DNA of 47,204 bases from an uncultured Clostridia bacterium (GTDB lineage Bacteria > Bacillota > Clostridia > RUG12999), in the NCBI GenBank assembly GCA_934792465.1, contig CAKVOK010000022.1, forward strand, positions 1 through 47,204. The letters are read 5' to 3'. Every line of letters begins with the position of its first letter. Position 1 is the stretch's first letter. The notes beneath the pieces are model-generated. The model made no database searches. It had not been told where the DNA came from and saw only the letters and a program-made list of their open reading frames with translations. Made by a program: the position numbers and the translations under genes. Of the stretch, positions 31,914 through 40,632 are shown in pieces.

Positions 31914-32725
31914 ATTAATGCCTCCAAATATTTTTTTGCGGAGAGTATATCTTTTGACTGCTGCTCTCCTGTAATTTCTCTTTCAATGATAAGCGTACCG
32001 TCATATCCGATTTTCTTGAGTTTTTGTATAAATACGGGGAAATTAACCGAACCCTCGCCAATAGGAACCTCTCTGCCGAGATTTTTTCCGTCTGTTGGAT
32101 AACAGCCGTCTTTTGCGTGAATATCGACAACGTATTCACCAAACACATCAAGCGAATCAACCGGATTGGCTTTTCCGTAAAGAATCAAATTCGCCGGGTC
32201 AAGGTTAATTCCCAAATTGTCCATACCTATATCCTCTATCACTCTCCTGAGAGTTACGGGAGTTTCCTGACCTGTTTCAAATAAAAATATCTGTCCGTTA
32301 TCTTTGCAATGCTGTGCAACCGTTCTGAGTGCGGAAACTATCGGTCTGTATTCGCCGGAATACGGATTTTCGGGAAGAAAACCGGCATGGGTCGCAAAAT
32401 TTGCAACTCCAAGCTTTTTTGCAAAGTCGGAACCTTCCGCCAGATCATTTATTCTTTGCGATCTGAAGTCCGGAGGAACCAATCCCAATGTAATTTGACC
32501 GTCATAAAAATTCCAGACCCTCGGGCCTGTCCATCCGCACCAGAAAGTTGAAATTTTTACATTGTACTTTTCTGAGGCGGAAAGGATTTTTTCTGCTGTT
32601 TCGTCCGTGAAATAACTTTTATCCCATGCACTTATCTGACAATATGAAAACCCGAATTCGGATACTTGTTTGAATTTTGCATCAATTTGACTGTTATCAA
32701 GCTTGATCAATGTACCTAATTTCAT
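31910..32725 (-). CDS. Sugar phosphate isomerase/epimerase-like TIM-barrel protein
   Basis: A 271-residue AP-endonuclease-2 fold protein. It starts MKLGTLIKLDNSQIDAKFKQ. Candidate metal ligands are in IFLFETGQE (Glu), LGINLDPANLILYG (Asp), VVDIHAKDG (His) and LIIEREITGE (Glu). GEGSVNFPVFIQKLKKIGYDG precedes the last strand as in other members. AAAGGAG is nine bases before the ATG. It is the first gene of the minus-strand pair and faces away from the repeat and gene at 33074. Confidence 0.9.
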   Translation of the reverse strand: MKLGTLIKLDNSQIDAKFKQVSEFGFSYCQISAWDKSYFTDETAEKILSASEKYNVKISTFWCGWTGPRVWNFYDGQITLGLVPPDFRSQRINDLAEGSDFAKKLGVANFATHAGFLPENPYSGEYRPIVSALRTVAQHCKDNGQIFLFETGQETPVTLRRVIEDIGMDNLGINLDPANLILYGKANPVDSLDVFGEYVVDIHAKDGCYPTDGKNLGREVPIGEGSVNFPVFIQKLKKIGYDGTLIIEREITGEQQSKDILSAKKYLEALI

Positions 32726-32977
32726 TTTTATCTCCTTTCACAAAACAAATGTTTTAGTTCATTTTATAACTTTTTGCATATAAAGTCAACAAAAATCCGC
32801 TTATTTGTCAGTATTGTTAAAGTATATAAAAATATTAAAAAACGAGATACAAACATAAAATATTAAGCCAAATTTATCTTTTTTTAATATACTGCTATTT
32901 TGAAAAAAATACTTGAAAAACGGCAGATTTAATGATATTATATTTTTATAATGTCTGCCGAACAACCGGTTTCACAT

Positions 32978-33052
32978 CTAAAAACAGCATAAAAATGCCG
33001 AAAATTAGTATATGATGGCATTTTGTAATTGCTTGACAGTCATTATATAAGC
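32978..33052 (+). repeat. Interspersed palindromic repeat, copy 1
   Basis: CTAAAAACAGCAT (32978-32990) is followed by a hairpin AAAAATGCC/GGCATTTT (32991-32999 with 33017-33024) around TTAGTATATG, then AATTGCTTGACAGTCATTA. A close inverted copy of the hairpin and tail is at 47004-47078, and the 13-base CTAAAAACAGCAT recurs in direct orientation at 47184-47196. It fills part of the 348-base divergent intergenic region, in which I see no gene. Confidence 0.75.
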
Positions 33053-33073
33053 TATACGGAGGACGGTAATGCT

Positions 33074-34822
33074 ATGAATAAAAATCTTGATATTTCGATA
33101 AAAAGGATTATGGACGGTCAATACCTATTTAATAAGGAAACTGTGGAAATAAATAAAATCACTCACAATTGCGACAAAGCAATTCTGCATATCATTAAAA
33201 ATGACAATACGGAAGCAGCCTGCCGCCAATTGAAAGATGCGGCGGACTGGTTTGATTATCCGCATCCCGAAGGCAGCCGAGATCCAAAGGGAGAACCCGA
33301 TTTTATTGCGATAAGGATAATCATGGCACTGTATGAAAAGGAATGTTACGAAAAACTACCCGATGATGTGCTTGCGTCACTGAAAAATTTTTTTACGGAA
33401 AAAGACTACCGTTCAATGTACGCTTCGGAGAACCATTGCCTGATGTTTAGAGCGGCAAGATTGCTTGCTGCGCAATTTTACAACGACTCATATTTTCAAA
33501 ATGCCGGAATGACCGCAAAAGAAGTATATGATGAGGATTACAAATATATATGTGATTTTATTGATTTCAGGGCAAAACGCTCATGGGGTGAGTTTGATTC
33601 TCTCGGCTATACATTTGAAATTATGGTTATCCTGGCAACGCTGCATAAGTATACGATTGATGCGGCACTGAAAACAAAATGTGCAATGATAATGGACGTC
33701 ATTTTGCTGGATATGATTAACGATTCTATAAACGGATTGTATGCCGGAGCGCATGGCAGAAGTTATCCGAACGCTGTTTTGGACAGGCGAAACTGTACCC
33801 TCGCATCACTGGCGAGATTTTACTTTGATGAAGAAATCAGCTATGATGACGCAATTGAAAACACAAATATCTGCCTGTCGGATTATGTACCGTCACCTAT
33901 TGTGAAAAAAATCGCGAAAGCGAAAAAGCAACCGTACACAAATTATGAAAGAAAGCATTTGCACTGCTGCAGTGCATGGATGGATGAAATAGATTGGAAA
34001 GAACTCAAAAAAGTTGACGGCTCGATTTGCAAGGCAACATATGTATGCGAAGATTATGCCATAGGAGCGGTTAATCATCAGGACAGCTATCCGGAAGATG
34101 CCAAAGACAGATGGTATGCACATCATCAGCAGCACGAATGGGAGCTGACATTTCCGGACAATCCGGAGGCTAAAATTTTTTCACACCATAGGGCAATACC
34201 GGATAAAAACCGCATAGTTAATCGCTGGACGGGAGATGCGGGCTGCTTGTGCGGCAGCTTTTACGCAAACAGCAACACGGCTATAGCGATGTATGATATA
34301 CCGTTAATGAGCGAGCTTGAAAGCAGAGTAAATCTGCCTTTGATTAATGCATATGTCCCTCTTGAATTTTTTTCAAAATACAGGCAGGATGGGAAATATA
34401 TGTTTCTTGAATACGGCAGATTGTTTGTTTTCCTTTATATGGATAACGGTTTTAAGGTGAACGATGAGGACAACTTTGCGAATAAAGAGCTGCTGTCGCT
34501 CGGATATAAAAATGCGGTGGTTTGCAGAGTCGATTACAAATCAAACTATGATTCGTTCGATGATTTTTGCAAAAAATCCAAAATGATGAAGATAGAATTT
34601 GACAGAGAAAGCGTGACGGTAAAATTCGGCGGAATTACAGTAAGAAAAGACGGCAACAGCGAAAACGGAATTGAAAATAATTATGCCGATGCGAAAAAAT
34701 ATGATTGCCCGTATATGACATCCGAATGGGACAGTCCGGTTATCTGCGTGAAATCGGAAGATGAGGCATACGAGTATAATTTTGAAACAAATAAGATAAC
34801 AAAGATAAAGAGTGAGCAATAA
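33074..34822 (+). CDS. Unrecognised ~580-residue protein, possibly a toroid-fold polysaccharide enzyme
   Basis: I do not recognise this protein with certainty. It has no signal peptide, so it is probably cytoplasmic. The first ~300 residues are helical with aromatic-rich repeats (ADWFDYPHPEGSRDPKGEP, SENHCLMFRAARLLAAQ, GLYAGAHGRSYPNAVLDRRN), resembling an (alpha/alpha) toroid of heparinase- or lyase-like enzymes. The second half is beta-rich with HHQQHEWELTFPDN and HHRAIPDKNRIVNRWTGDAG. Conserved-looking His, Tyr, Arg and Asn residues suggest an active site, but no known signature is complete. The start is the ATG at 33074 behind GGAGG. It is divergent from a sugar oxidoreductase/isomerase pair and ends at a strong terminator, so it may process oligosaccharides. 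Confidence 0.7.
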   Translation: MNKNLDISIKRIMDGQYLFNKETVEINKITHNCDKAILHIIKNDNTEAACRQLKDAADWFDYPHPEGSRDPKGEPDFIAIRIIMALYEKECYEKLPDDVLASLKNFFTEKDYRSMYASENHCLMFRAARLLAAQFYNDSYFQNAGMTAKEVYDEDYKYICDFIDFRAKRSWGEFDSLGYTFEIMVILATLHKYTIDAALKTKCAMIMDVILLDMINDSINGLYAGAHGRSYPNAVLDRRNCTLASLARFYFDEEISYDDAIENTNICLSDYVPSPIVKKIAKAKKQPYTNYERKHLHCCSAWMDEIDWKELKKVDGSICKATYVCEDYAIGAVNHQDSYPEDAKDRWYAHHQQHEWELTFPDNPEAKIFSHHRAIPDKNRIVNRWTGDAGCLCGSFYANSNTAIAMYDIPLMSELESRVNLPLINAYVPLEFFSKYRQDGKYMFLEYGRLFVFLYMDNGFKVNDEDNFANKELLSLGYKNAVVCRVDYKSNYDSFDDFCKKSKMMKIEFDRESVTVKFGGITVRKDGNSENGIENNYADAKKYDCPYMTSEWDSPVICVKSEDEAYEYNFETNKITKIKSEQ

Positions 34823-34843
34823 ATGCGGAAGGCTCAATGATTA

Positions 34844-34885
34844 AACAGACCTCGCTGTGCGTAAGCAACAGTGAGGTCTGTTTTT
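34844..34885 (+). terminator. Strong terminator between convergent genes
   Basis: ACAGACCTCGCTGT (34844-34857) pairs with ACAGTGAGGTCTGT (34868-34881) over 14 positions including one G-U, followed by TTTT. It abuts the stop of the convergent AraC gene. Confidence 0.92.
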
Positions 34886-35741
34886 ACGGTGCTGATGTTT
34901 GGTGGGTCAAATGTTTTGAACGGTAAATTCTCGGAGAAATCCCGGTACATTTCTTGAAAACCGTAGAGAAATAAGAACTGTCGTTAAAACCGCAGTGATA
35001 TGCTATGTCGGTTATTGAAAATGCGGTATCCGTCATCAATCTTTTGGCATTTATGATACGTACATAATTAATATATTCGGTGATTGTAAGACCGATGTTT
35101 TCTTTAAATAATCTGTATAATGTTCTTTCCGAAACAAAAAGATTTTCGGCAAGCATCTTCGGGGTAATGTTTTTATGATAATTTTCATTAATAAAATCAA
35201 TAGCCTGTTTTACCGAATTATTGACGTTTTTAATTCTTTGACCGCCGCCCGATACCGAATAATGCAAAAGAAGTATTGATACAGAGGTTAAGAGTGTCTT
35301 AAGCATGAGCGAAGAATAAGGATATTCGGGATTTTTCTGGTAGGTATTCATTTGAGTAAAGTAGAATTGCAGCTGTTCCATGTATTGCTGCGGTATATCT
35401 CTTACTATTCCGTCTTTTTCCAAGGAGGTAATTATATCCAAAACCTCGGGATCCAGATATTCGGGCATAAATTGTATTTCACAGCGCAGAGTTTTTTCAA
35501 ATTCCGTATAAAGACTTCTGTGCTTTGCGAAAGGCGGAATAATTAAAAATTGGTTCTTTTTTAGGTACACCTCTTTGTCGTCAACAAAGAAAATAACACT
35601 GCCTCGGAGAATAAAAAACAGCTTGTATCCCGAATGGTATCGAAGCTGAACAGAAAGATGCTTATTCCTGATATGAGAGCTGATACTTATGGGTTTTGCA
35701 TAAACATTGTCAATAAACACATTATCATTTTGTTCATTCAT
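34884..35741 (-). CDS. AraC-family transcriptional regulator
   Basis: A 285-residue regulator with an N-terminal cupin sensor (about 15-100, with the PPFAKHRSLY segment) and a C-terminal double helix-turn-helix (about 185-280). Both helix-turn-helix units are visible: TPKMLAENLFVSERTLYRLF and FSITDIAYHCGFNDSSYFST, the latter followed by FKKCTGISPRIYR. An AGGAGG site precedes the ATG. It is divergent from the large surface-protein operon at 35975 and convergent with the gene at 33074, so it most likely controls one or both in response to a sugar. Confidence 0.93.
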   Translation of the reverse strand: MNEQNDNVFIDNVYAKPISISSHIRNKHLSVQLRYHSGYKLFFILRGSVIFFVDDKEVYLKKNQFLIIPPFAKHRSLYTEFEKTLRCEIQFMPEYLDPEVLDIITSLEKDGIVRDIPQQYMEQLQFYFTQMNTYQKNPEYPYSSLMLKTLLTSVSILLLHYSVSGGGQRIKNVNNSVKQAIDFINENYHKNITPKMLAENLFVSERTLYRLFKENIGLTITEYINYVRIINAKRLMTDTAFSITDIAYHCGFNDSSYFSTVFKKCTGISPRIYRSKHLTHQTSAP

Positions 35742-35908
35742 AACGATACCTCCTCCGGATTTTGTCTAAATTGACATCATAAAATTATTATATCATACGA
35801 CCGTAAAAAAGTCAACACCGTTTGTCAAAATAGCAAAAGAATATTTTGGCAATATATTAAAAAAATATGAAGTTTGTCGTTTGATTGCAAGAATATTTAC
35901 AGTGTGTA

Positions 35909-35917
35909 TGCTATAAT
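35909..35917 (+). promoter_or_regulatory. Extended -10 promoter of the surface-protein operon
   Basis: TGC-TATAAT (35909-35917) forms an extended -10 element with no good -35 box at 17 bases. That fits a promoter needing an activator such as the divergent AraC protein. Confidence 0.6.
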
Positions 35918-35974
35918 GGGATTAGATAATGCAGAAAAATACACTGCGGAGCTTATGATGAGAGGAGAATTGTC

Positions 35975-38900
35975 ATGAATAAATTTAAAATTTTGGCGGT
36001 TTTGGGAATGATTGGGATTATATTCTCATCGACTCTGACGGCAGGAGCACTCGGAATAGGTGACGGGTATTATTACACGTTTGACGATTATCAGATCAGC
36101 GTAAGGAATTATGATGTGCTGTCGCCGTCATCATATGATTCCGACAGTATAGGCGGTTCGGTGAGCAAAGGTGCCTTATACGACGGGTCGGAAACTTCCG
36201 GTGTGGGAGAAAGACGCAAAATCAATCCTATTACAGGCAAGGCTGTGATGGATTTGGGTTTTTCGGCGGAAACGGCACCGGAGGGTACGGAAATAGGATT
36301 GAAAAATGATGACGCAGACGTTGTGCTGTTTCGTTTTACAGAAAATAAACTGTATCTTTGCACACGAAACGGAAATATTAAAATAGATTCGGAGGCGGGT
36401 TTTTACGGTTTCCGAATTTGGCTGGATGTTGATAAGAATACATATACCGTTCAGGCAAACGGAAAAACCATAGCCAAAAATTTAAAATTTTTAACGGATG
36501 TTAAGGCTATTAATTATTTCAGCGCACAGACACCGGATAATTCTATGGGTGCCGTAAACCTTGAGTATATGAAAATATATACGGATTATCTTGTGAACGA
36601 GCAGTTTCTCAGTTCTCGCGGCAACGTACCGGACGATTGGACCATTGTTGGTGACGGTGTTTCGATGAAAAACGATAAAAGCTATAATTTCGGTGACAGA
36701 TACGCTCTGTCCGTTGATGACAAAAGTATTATAAAAGAGAACGGGATAACGAAAAAAATAGATGATTACGAAAAAGGCTTGTCTTTCGAATACGATTTCT
36801 ACACAAACGACAAGGTGCTGGATTTCGGCGGAAGCTTGTTGAATGATTCGAAGAATGTTATCAGACTTGGCGTAAAAAAAGAAAAGTTCGGATATCAGCT
36901 TGATGATGAATTTGTTCCGCTTTGCGATGTAAAACTGAATCTTTGGAATCACGTAACGCTGAAAATCGAGAACGGAAAAGCGGAAATATGGCTGAATTAT
37001 AAAAAGAAAGCAAAGGATATAGAGCTGGGAGAGCAAAAAGCGGATTCTGTAAAGCTTAGCGTCGGAAAGGTTGCAACCGGCAATGTGTATTTTGACAATA
37101 TTATGCTTCAGCAATTAAGCAAAGAGCCGGACGGCTATCCGAGCGTCCCCGTCAAACCGGAAAAGGATACAGACGCTCTTATCGGTATTCAGTCTTGCAG
37201 CATATGGCGGGAAGGTACTCATATGGGCTGGGATTCTATGAACGCATACAAGGATAGGACTCCGTATCTCGGATATTATGACGAGGGTTCTCCGGAAGTG
37301 TCGGATTGGGAAATAAAATGGCTGGTTGAGCATGGCATAGATTTTCAGATGTATTGCTGGTTCAGACAGGGCGCAAACGAATATCCCATAGAAGCTCCGA
37401 GAAATTCATACGGCTTACATTCCGGATATTTCGGTTCGAAATATTCCGATATGCTGAAATTCGCAATTATGTGGGAAAATGAGAACGGAACAAGATGTTC
37501 GGGAATTGAAGACTTTGAAGAAAATATTTTGCCTTATTGGATGGAATATTATTTTAAGGACAGCAGGTATCTTGTGGTAGACAATAAGCCTGTGCTTGCG
37601 ATTTACGGGCATGACGCAATGGTGAATGTCTTTAAATCGGAGGAGAACGTCAAAAAGGTATACGAGATAATTGACAATGAGTGTAAAAAAGAAGGATTCG
37701 ACGGTGTATATATCATTATGCAGTCGAGAAGCAAAAATCCCGAAACACTTAAAAAAATAAGGGATACAGGCGTTGACGCAGTTTTCCATTACACAACGGG
37801 GACAATTGATATAGACAATCAAATGAGCCAATTTGAAAGGCAGAGAGATGCCGGCAAGTTTGAAGACGGCAATATAGATTCAATCGCATCTCCCGGAATG
37901 GGATATAACCCCGAATGTTGGGGCGGAGCGGACAATTCGGGATTTATGACGCCGGAGAACCAAGAGAAATTGCTCTTAAAGGTGAAAGAATTTGTAAAGA
38001 CGCAGTCCGGCTTGGGAGGCAAACTTGTTGCAATAGATAACTGGAATGAAATTTCCGAGGGGCATATGTATATGCCGGTTAATATGTACGGATTCGGATA
38101 TTTGGATGCGGTGCGTTCGGCATTTTCAAAAGAAAGCGAACATACCGACGAGGTACCGAGCGATGAGGCGAAAAAAAGATTTTCGCATCTTTATGTTCAA
38201 GACAGGGAGTATGTTAAAAATCCGTACACAAGAAATATAGAACATTCAAAAAGGTTTGAGGATACATATACGGATGTTTTTGTAAGAGATTTTGAAAATG
38301 ATGATATTTCAAATTATCCGATTGAAAAGCAGATTGAAGATTTCAGAATCGAAAACGGAATGCTTTGCGGCAGAGCAACCGCTAACGATCCGGGCTTTTA
38401 TATAAAGGATGTAAATATTTCGTCGGAATGCATCAAAAAAATAAAAATCAGAATGAAAACAGGCAGCAATGTAATAAAAGGGCAGGTATTCTACATTACA
38501 ACGGACGATACAAAATGGAATGAAAAGAAATCCGCAAAATTCAATCTTGACGCAACAGGAGAATTTACCGAAATTGTAATAGATACATCAGCAATATCGG
38601 GATTTTCGGGAACTGTTTCGGAAATACGAATCGACCCTGTCGAACAGGCGGATGATTTTCAAATTGATTATGTAAAGCTGAACGGAATTGATATAAATAA
38701 CGGTACGGCGATTAGCATTAACGGCAAGCCGAAGGTGTCAACAATCGGTGTTATTTATAAAAGCGATGTAATGTATGCGCCGATTAAGGAGTTTTCGTCT
38801 GCGTTGGGTGTGAAATGGTCACCGTCCATAGACAATGATTATTTGCAGATACGTGATACCGAAACAGACAAGTGCATGAAATTCAAAATAGGCGAAGAGG

Positions 38901-40618
38901 CACTTTTTGAAAATGATGAGTATTATTTCCCGGTAAAGGATGTTGCCGAAAAATTGGGTTATCCGTGTGAATGGAATTCGGATAAGCTAAAGGTAAACAT
39001 TATAACGGTAGATGATTCGGAATATACCGACGACCCGACACCGGACCCCGTGGGCGCGGCAAACTTTAATATGTCCGATAACTTCTGCGGCATGACGTCG
39101 TTTTACAATATCGGCGACAGAAAAGTGTCAAAAGGCGTTTTGACGCTGACCGCAACAACGAACGACCCGCTCATGTGGTGGTATCCGAAAATTAAGGCGG
39201 AAGATTATAAATATTGCAATGTCAGAATAAAGAATAAGACCCAGGGGGGTAAGTTCCAGATTTTCTTTACTACAGATAGTTCGGGACCTATTTCGGAAAA
39301 AAATTCATGCGTTGTCAGAATTTCAAAGGGAGATAAAGATTATAAGACATATTCGCTGAATTTTTCGGCAAATCCAACGTGGAAAGGCAATGTCGAGGGA
39401 CTGAGAATCGACCCGGTGGACGCTGTCGGCGATATTGCTATCGACTACATTGTTTTCTCAAATCAGCCGATTGAAAACGAGAGCGGAGCAACCTCTGCCA
39501 TGCTTGGGAAAAACATATTAAAAGGCGGCACGATGGATACAAGGGAGCTGGCATACGAGTCAAAAGACGCAAAAATCGTTTTTGACGGAAACAATAAATA
39601 TTTGGGCAAATATTCTCTGAAGGTTTCGTCGTCGGATAACGGAACGGTGCTTTTCCCGGCGGACATTTCAAGCGGAAAGTCATACACCTTTACGGCATAT
39701 GTCAAATCCGCAGATGTTGACAGTATTTCCGTGGGTTATTACGGCAGCGGCGGAAAAGCGGTTAATCAGGTTACATCGAAAGTTGGCGGTAAATGGGCAA
39801 AGGTTTCCGCTGCACTGCCGAAAGCAGAGGATAATCAGAATGGAATATGTATCAGCTCGAAATCGGGAATTTACTATCTGGACAATATGTTTTTATACGA
39901 AAACATAAATCCGCTCGATAAAGTATATAAAGAGAGAAAAACACCGAAAACGGGACCGATTAAAATATTGGTTTTGGGAAACTCGATAACTCAGCATCAG
40001 CCTTCCGAAAGCTTGGGATGGAAAGGCAACTGGGGAATGGCGGCAACGTCCGAGGACAAGGATTACTTCCATATTCTCTCAAGATATGTTAAGGAGATTT
40101 ATCCGGACGCAAAGATTGAGATTGCGGCAGGACATCCGTTTGAAAAGAATTTCTACAATTTGTCGAATGTTTCTCAGCTCGATTATAAAGCGTTGGTTGA
40201 TTTTGACGCTGATGTAATCATTTCATCAATCGGAGCGAATATCAATAACAGCGCAAATGAAAACGATTCCGCATTTGTATCGGATCAGAAATTTAATCCG
40301 CTGCACTATATTAATATAATAGACTACTTTAATGTATACGGCGACATGAAAGTAATACCGGTTGCCACAACATTAACAGGTCCGGAAAATATTTCCGTTA
40401 TTAAACAAGCTGCGGACAGCAAGGGCTGGAATTTGATAAGCTGTACCGACTTAAGCGATGAAAAATATACTGCCGTGCCGTATAAAGACGCTGCGGTGTT
40501 TGGCGAAAACGTGGCAGAAGGCGTATTAAGACATCCGGGTGATTTGGGAATGCAGGAAATGGCAGACAGAATTTGGACGGCATTGAAGCCGATTCTTGAA
40601 GATATTGAAAGAAAATAA
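35975..40618 (+). CDS. Giant secreted multidomain protein: GH99-like and SGNH hydrolase modules
   Basis: A 1547-residue exported protein with signal peptide (1-26). In order: two LamG-like beta-sandwiches (about 30-200 and 215-390), then a GH99-like/WbsX-type glycosidase barrel (about 400-715, with GIQSCSIWREG, EHGIDFQMYCWFRQG and IDNWNEISEGHMYMP, whose Asp/Glu are likely catalytic). Next are a carbohydrate-binding sandwich (about 770-915), a copper-amine-oxidase-N-like stalk (about 920-1010) and two more sandwiches (about 1030-1310). Last is an SGNH/GDSL hydrolase (about 1330-1547, nucleophile Ser in LGNSITQH and the His in RHPGDLGM). The final module suggests removal of acyl groups while the barrel cuts the glycan. 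There is no SLH domain; anchoring may involve partners in the same operon. Confidence 0.88.
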   Translation: MNKFKILAVLGMIGIIFSSTLTAGALGIGDGYYYTFDDYQISVRNYDVLSPSSYDSDSIGGSVSKGALYDGSETSGVGERRKINPITGKAVMDLGFSAETAPEGTEIGLKNDDADVVLFRFTENKLYLCTRNGNIKIDSEAGFYGFRIWLDVDKNTYTVQANGKTIAKNLKFLTDVKAINYFSAQTPDNSMGAVNLEYMKIYTDYLVNEQFLSSRGNVPDDWTIVGDGVSMKNDKSYNFGDRYALSVDDKSIIKENGITKKIDDYEKGLSFEYDFYTNDKVLDFGGSLLNDSKNVIRLGVKKEKFGYQLDDEFVPLCDVKLNLWNHVTLKIENGKAEIWLNYKKKAKDIELGEQKADSVKLSVGKVATGNVYFDNIMLQQLSKEPDGYPSVPVKPEKDTDALIGIQSCSIWREGTHMGWDSMNAYKDRTPYLGYYDEGSPEVSDWEIKWLVEHGIDFQMYCWFRQGANEYPIEAPRNSYGLHSGYFGSKYSDMLKFAIMWENENGTRCSGIEDFEENILPYWMEYYFKDSRYLVVDNKPVLAIYGHDAMVNVFKSEENVKKVYEIIDNECKKEGFDGVYIIMQSRSKNPETLKKIRDTGVDAVFHYTTGTIDIDNQMSQFERQRDAGKFEDGNIDSIASPGMGYNPECWGGADNSGFMTPENQEKLLLKVKEFVKTQSGLGGKLVAIDNWNEISEGHMYMPVNMYGFGYLDAVRSAFSKESEHTDEVPSDEAKKRFSHLYVQDREYVKNPYTRNIEHSKRFEDTYTDVFVRDFENDDISNYPIEKQIEDFRIENGMLCGRATANDPGFYIKDVNISSECIKKIKIRMKTGSNVIKGQVFYITTDDTKWNEKKSAKFNLDATGEFTEIVIDTSAISGFSGTVSEIRIDPVEQADDFQIDYVKLNGIDINNGTAISINGKPKVSTIGVIYKSDVMYAPIKEFSSALGVKWSPSIDNDYLQIRDTETDKCMKFKIGEEALFENDEYYFPVKDVAEKLGYPCEWNSDKLKVNIITVDDSEYTDDPTPDPVGAANFNMSDNFCGMTSFYNIGDRKVSKGVLTLTATTNDPLMWWYPKIKAEDYKYCNVRIKNKTQGGKFQIFFTTDSSGPISEKNSCVVRISKGDKDYKTYSLNFSANPTWKGNVEGLRIDPVDAVGDIAIDYIVFSNQPIENESGATSAMLGKNILKGGTMDTRELAYESKDAKIVFDGNNKYLGKYSLKVSSSDNGTVLFPADISSGKSYTFTAYVKSADVDSISVGYYGSGGKAVNQVTSKVGGKWAKVSAALPKAEDNQNGICISSKSGIYYLDNMFLYENINPLDKVYKERKTPKTGPIKILVLGNSITQHQPSESLGWKGNWGMAATSEDKDYFHILSRYVKEIYPDAKIEIAAGHPFEKNFYNLSNVSQLDYKALVDFDADVIISSIGANINNSANENDSAFVSDQKFNPLHYINIIDYFNVYGDMKVIPVATTLTGPENISVIKQAADSKGWNLISCTDLSDEKYTAVPYKDAAVFGENVAEGVLRHPGDLGMQEMADRIWTALKPILEDIERK

Positions 40619-40632
40619 GAGAGGTAGACTTT

